The position numbers and the translations under genes are program-made. From assembly GCA_963834685.1 (NCBI GenBank), contig CAWICW010000027.1:68077-132076 (forward strand): a DNA stretch of 64,000 nucleotides, in the 5' to 3' direction. Below the pieces are notes generated by a model, which was given only the letters and a program-made list of their open reading frames with translations, had not been told where the DNA came from and did no database searches. Source of the stretch: Palsa-504 sp963834685. GTDB taxonomy: Bacteria > Actinomycetota > Actinomycetes > Streptosporangiales > Streptosporangiaceae. Of the stretch, positions 60,127 to 64,000 are shown in pieces; within the stretch, counting starts at the first letter, position 1, and the number at the start of each line of letters is the position of its first letter.

Positions 60127-62337
60127 TCAGCCGGAGCCGAGCAGCTCGAGCATCGGCCCCGGCATCGCCGGGTCCAGGTCGGTGGTGAGCAGATCACGCC
60201 AGGCCTCGCACACGCGCGGCAGGTTGAACGCGGCGGCGGCCTGCGCGTGGGCCTCGTCACCGGCCCGGCGCCAGTCGCCCTCGTCGTCCAGGGCCACGAT
60301 CGCGGCCGCCATCTCGGCCGGGCCGCGGTGGATCCAGCGCGTGTCGTAGATGGTCTCGGCACCCGGCCAGTGCCGCAGCACCGGCACCGCCCGGGACGCC
60401 ATCCCCTCGGCCGGCGCGACGTGGAAGCTCTCGTCGTCGCTGGTAGACAGCATGAAGCCGACCCGGCGCAACCAGGCTGGGACGTCCGGGCCCGCGTCGT
60501 CGAACACCACCGCCCCGCGCAGCAGCGGCGACCGCTGCACCCGGCGCAGCGCGGCGGCGTAGTGCTCGCGCTCGGCCGGGTTCTGCCACACCCACCAGTG
60601 CTCCCACGGCATCCCCGACTTGATGAACAGCAGGTACCGATCGTCCTCGCGGCGCAGTTCCTCCAGCACGTCCAGGGCCAGGTCCAGGCGCTTGCGGGAC
60701 GGGACGATGCCGACCAGGCCCAGGTGGAACCGGGCGCCGTCGAGCTTGGGCCGGTCCAGCTGGGCCACGTCGATCGCGTTCGGGACCGTTACCACCTTCG
60801 CCTCCGGCCAGCCGGTCTGCTCCCGGGTCAGCCGCGCGTAGTGCCGGCTGACGCACACCACCTGGTTGACCGCCCCGATCTTGACCTGCGCCGGGTAGGG
60901 CGAGGTGAGCTCGAACCGGTGCAGCCGGACCAGCAGCCGTGACCCGCGCCGCTTGTGCCTGCTGTACCAGACGGCGTTCGGCCCGCACCATTCGCAGACC
61001 ACCACGTCGGCCCAGCCCGCCAGCTCCCGGCTGACGTCGGCGTCGTGCTTGCCCAGCGCGGCCCACTGATCCAGCCGCACCTCCAGGCCCGGCTGCAGCC
61101 GCAGGTAATCCAGCAGCGGCGTGAAGAACTTCAGGTCGTGCCCGGCCACCACGACCTTCAGCTTGTCCGCGCCGCTGGCCCCCTGGACCGCTCTCACGGG
61201 CAGCGCGCGGGTCAGGTACCCGCGCAGCCGCTCCGCCGCCCGGTCCAGGGTGAACTGCTCGGCGGCCCGGCCGGTCCGGTCGGCCGCCTTCCGGTACAGG
61301 CGGGGATCGGCCGCCGCCGCGGCCGCCACGTCCACCACGTCGGTCAGGCTGGCCGCGAACAGCGGGTAGTCGGCTCCCAGGAGTCCCTCGTGCATCGGGG
61401 TGCGGTTGAGGATCACCGGCAGCCCGATGGCGCCGTACTCCAGCACCTTGGTGGACAGTTCCAGGCTCGCGTCCAGCTCGGGGTGACGCCAGCCCAGCCC
61501 GATGTCACAGGACGCCGCGAGCCGCAGGGCGTCCTCCCGCGAGTGCCCGCCGTGCCAGGTCACGCCCTTGGTGTCGAGGGCGGACCGCATCCGCTGCTGG
61601 TAGTCGCCGGGCGCGTTGTGGATCTTGTCGCCGATCATGTGCAGCTCGGCGGCCACGCCCCGGGCGGCCAGCAGGCCGGGCAGTTCGGTCATCTCCAGGG
61701 TGTTCCAGCGCGGCGCGAACTTGCCGGAGTAGACCAGGCGCAGCGGCGTCCCGGCCGCGGATGCGTCCCGGGACGTGGGGATCCCGGCCAGGATGGGCGG
61801 CAGCAGCACGCACTTGCCGCACGCCGCCGGAATGCTGCCCTCCAGGAAGCAGCGGAGTTCCTCGGTCTGGCAGAGCAGGTAGCGCGCGGCGGACGCGATC
61901 ATCCCGAGTTCTTTGGCGGCCGCGGAGGTGAGCCCGGGCACCGACTGCGGGACGTCGGTCAGGTACGGCCACAGCCGCCCGGCGAACGCACCGCTCTTGG
62001 CCACCGCGGCGGTGACCGCCCGGCCGCGCAGCACCACCAGGTCGTGCGGGGCCTCGGCGTCCAGGCGGGCGAGCAGGTCCGGGGCCGCGGCGGCGCTGAC
62101 CGGACCGGGGACCCCTGTACCTTCCAGCAGGTGCTCCTCGAACAGCAGGCGGACCGTCACCCCGGGTTCGGCCAGCAGCGGCGCGATCAGGCGGCTGGTG
62201 CGGACCGGGGCCTTGAGCACCAGCGTCACCGCGCAGCCCGCCCCGGCCAGCGCCTGGGTGACGGACTGCAGCCAGATGGCCGAGCCATCGATCAGGTTCA
62301 GGTCGATGTCACCGTAGACAAGCGCGCGCGTGGTCAA
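60127..62337 (-). CDS. Double glycosyltransferase (two GT-B domains)
   Basis: 736 residues from a TTG at 62337, nine bases after AAGGAG (62347-62352); a TTG at 62346 would touch that Shine-Dalgarno. Each half has a GT4-like domain: the first with RLVYSGKFAPRWNTLEM, GVTWHGGHSREDALRLAASCDIGLGW and STKVLEYGAIGLPVIL, the second with DVVVCEWCGPNAVWYS, FHLGLVGIVPSRKRLDLALDVL and VGFMLSTSDDESFHVAPAEGMASRAVPV. Two-domain transferases of this kind build surface polysaccharides. It precedes the asparagine-synthase-like gene by 6 bp. Confidence 0.85.
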   Translation of the reverse strand: MTTRALVYGDIDLNLIDGSAIWLQSVTQALAGAGCAVTLVLKAPVRTSRLIAPLLAEPGVTVRLLFEEHLLEGTGVPGPVSAAAAPDLLARLDAEAPHDLVVLRGRAVTAAVAKSGAFAGRLWPYLTDVPQSVPGLTSAAAKELGMIASAARYLLCQTEELRCFLEGSIPAACGKCVLLPPILAGIPTSRDASAAGTPLRLVYSGKFAPRWNTLEMTELPGLLAARGVAAELHMIGDKIHNAPGDYQQRMRSALDTKGVTWHGGHSREDALRLAASCDIGLGWRHPELDASLELSTKVLEYGAIGLPVILNRTPMHEGLLGADYPLFAASLTDVVDVAAAAAADPRLYRKAADRTGRAAEQFTLDRAAERLRGYLTRALPVRAVQGASGADKLKVVVAGHDLKFFTPLLDYLRLQPGLEVRLDQWAALGKHDADVSRELAGWADVVVCEWCGPNAVWYSRHKRRGSRLLVRLHRFELTSPYPAQVKIGAVNQVVCVSRHYARLTREQTGWPEAKVVTVPNAIDVAQLDRPKLDGARFHLGLVGIVPSRKRLDLALDVLEELRREDDRYLLFIKSGMPWEHWWVWQNPAEREHYAAALRRVQRSPLLRGAVVFDDAGPDVPAWLRRVGFMLSTSDDESFHVAPAEGMASRAVPVLRHWPGAETIYDTRWIHRGPAEMAAAIVALDDEGDWRRAGDEAHAQAAAAFNLPRVCEAWRDLLTTDLDPAMPGPMLELLGSG

Positions 62338-62350
62338 CGCGGACAACTCC

Positions 62351-64000
62351 TTAGCTGAGAGAGAAGAGCCGTAGACCGTGGTCCGAGCCGTCCGGGCCGT
62401 CCGGGCCGAAGAACTCCCGCCGGGCCAACGCCGGGTCGAGCGAAGTCACGTACGCATAGCCGGACCCGCCGTCCCCGGCGTAGCCGACCGCGTCCGCCTG
62501 CGCGCACTCCCGCGCGCAGGCCAGGTCGAGCAGGTACCACTCGTCGTACTCGCGGTCCGCCTGCCACGGCGCCACCCAGGGCGAGCGCGCCGTCTTCGCG
62601 GCGTGCGCGATCCACCCGGCGCCCCCGGCTTCCTCCGGGACGGCCGTAACCAGTACGCTCGGCCCGGCGAGGTCAGCGAGCGCGGCGGTGACCGCGTGGC
62701 GGGACAGCTCGGCGGACCCCCCGGCCCGGGCGCCGACCGCCACCACGAGCTCGGCGGGCGCGCTGCGCTGCTGCCGCAGGCGGGCGGCCAGGGCCGCGGC
62801 GCCGGCCGCGTCCTCGACGCGGGCCAGCACCGCGATCTGCCGCCCGGTGACCAGGTGATCGGGCAGCCCAGCCAGGCTGGCCAGCGCCGCCAGCCGCACC
62901 GGTGTCGCGTCCGCGGTGAAGATCTCCCGCAGTTCCGGGAGCGTCTCGGCCTCGGTCAGCGGCGCCTGAGCCCGGACCGCGGCGATCCGCTCCCGCAGCG
63001 CGGCCTGCTCGCCGGTGATCATGACCACGCGCGCGCCGCAGGCCCGCTGCTCGCGCGCCTGGCCGGGGGAAACGGTGACGAACAGGGCGTGTTCCCGGTA
63101 CATCGCGGGCCGCCGGCGCCACCCGATCTCGCCGGTGACCGTCACCGGCCCGGCCGGCCCGGCCAGCGAGTCGAGCAGGGCCCGGACGGCGGGCGGCTCC
63201 CGGGGTCCCGGGGGCCGGCGTAGACCGGGTCGGACGGCCGCTGGCCGGCCAGCCCGATCGGGTTGAACCGGGCCAGCTGCACGCCGAAGCCGTCGTCGGA
63301 CACCGCGTCGCAGCTGGCCCGACCCAGTCCAGGCCCGGCGCCAGATGCGCGGGGACGTTGCGGACGAAGATCACCGGCTTGCCCAGCGCGCGGGCCGCCG
63401 CGATCAGCCGCCCCAGTCGCCGGCCGCGGTCGGCCGCGGCCGGGTCGCCGGCGTAGGCCCAAGCCGAGCTGGCCAGCATGGCCGCGGCCTCGATCACGAC
63501 CACGTCGGCGCCCACGCTCTCCAGCATTACGTCCGCGTCGTGCGGCAGCAGCGGGTAGACCGCCGCGTCGGGGGCCAGCGTCGCGCACGATTCCGTGCTG
63601 AGCACGCCGGTGACGACCAGCCCCGGCGGGCTGAAGGCGGCCGAGGCGGCACCCGGCGCGCCCAGGCCGGGGGCGGTCAGCGCGGACAGGAACCGCTCCC
63701 CGCCGCCGGCCAGGTCATTGAGCTGCGCCGACGCCAGCGCGAGGGTGGCCGCCGCCGGCCCGGTCAGGCCGCCGCGTTCCCGCCACATCCGGATCAGGTC
63801 GAGCGGCAGCTGGACTCCGCGGGACCACGGCCGCCGAGCGGCGCGGACCAGGGTCCGGCCCAGGGTCAGCGTCGCGGAGTCTTCCAGCGCGGACAGCCGC
63901 GCCTGGGTCATGGCCAGCTGCAGCCGGGTGTCGCGCAGCGTCCGGGCCAGCCGGTCACGCTCGGCGGCCAAGCCGGGATCACTCCCGACGCTCGCTTCCG
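62351..64000 (-). pseudogene. CgeB-like/glycosyltransferase-associated protein, frameshifted and cut by right edge
   Basis: Pieces in three frames read leftward from beyond 64000 to the stop at 62351: DSATLTLGRTLVRAARRPW and VVVIEAAAMLASSAWAYAG in the first, then DDGFGVQLARFNPIGLAGQ and PVYAGPRDPGSR in the second, then VTVTGEIGWRRRPAMYREHALFV to GFDSDHG-like end with LRLFSLS in the third. Changes lie near 63315 and 63195. The order resembles CgeB/glycosyltransferase-like proteins where the sequence PVYAGPRDPGSR then RPAMYREHALFV joins. The start codon lies outside the window. Confidence 0.6.

Overview
The window is 64 kb of very GC-rich DNA (about 70% by eye) with many GTG and TTG starts, 1-4 bp start/stop overlaps and short intergenic gaps. 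Gene content points to an actinomycete: ergothioneine synthesis (egtA-egtB-egtC-egtD), a mycothiol-type DinB/MDMPI protein, a SteA-like division protein with its MctB/SteB-like partner, a YidC without the Gram-negative periplasmic domain, and DUF427, DUF885 and DUF5999 proteins. The genus cannot be fixed from this sequence. No rRNA, tRNA, CRISPR array, integrase or transposase was found.

Layout. 0-1 kb: a CGNR/ABATE regulator (cut by the left edge) divergent from an unknown protein, with a palindrome inside the forward promoter. 1-6.2 kb: a livK-livH-livM-livG-livF branched-chain amino-acid ABC operon read leftward, with a long hairpin between the binding-protein gene and the first permease. 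6.4-12.3 kb: single metabolic genes (class V PLP enzyme, fold-type II PLP enzyme, aldo/keto reductase, ABM monooxygenase-like, F420/NADP reductase-like, MOSC, DUF427). 12.3-16.8 kb: egtABCD. 17-22.9 kb: a tightly overlapping operon for envelope and division (SteA, SteB/MctB, MraY-like, MurJ, GT4). 23.9-30.9 kb: ureide (purine ring) catabolism: allantoicase, allantoinase, hydroxypyruvate isomerase, OHCU decarboxylase and a PucR regulator, interrupted by a secreted protein of unknown function. 31-43 kb: housekeeping and stress genes (GNAT, YczE-like, MBL hydrolase, ornithine cyclodeaminase-like, uvrA, MFS, dodecin, HtrA, HxlR) with two gene-remnant scars and an AT-richer intergenic island. 43.4-47.1 kb: a two-gene ABC exporter. 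47.4-50.5 kb: MDMPI-like protein, a second class V PLP enzyme, a small membrane protein and yidC. 51-56.8 kb: a DUF885 protein, then several frameshifted genes (DJ-1, molybdopterin oxidoreductase, C4 zinc-ribbon protein). 56.8-64 kb: a histidine phosphatase, then an envelope-glycan block (Wzm-type permease, asparagine-synthase-like protein, double glycosyltransferase, and a broken CgeB-like gene cut by the right edge).

How the genes work together. The liv operon imports an amino acid or similar solute. The egt genes make ergothioneine from histidine, with egtE not in the window. The ureide genes take allantoin and allantoate toward glyoxylate and urea, probably under PucR. The 17-23 kb and 57-64 kb blocks serve cell-wall and surface-polysaccharide assembly.

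The most unusual signals are a 27-bp-period palindromic repeat found at three loci, one of them in frame inside an ABC transporter; two deletion scars where unrelated gene fragments abut; a dense cluster of frameshifts at 53.3-56.5 kb with others at 63.2-63.3 kb; and three perfect or near-perfect palindromic regulatory candidates.
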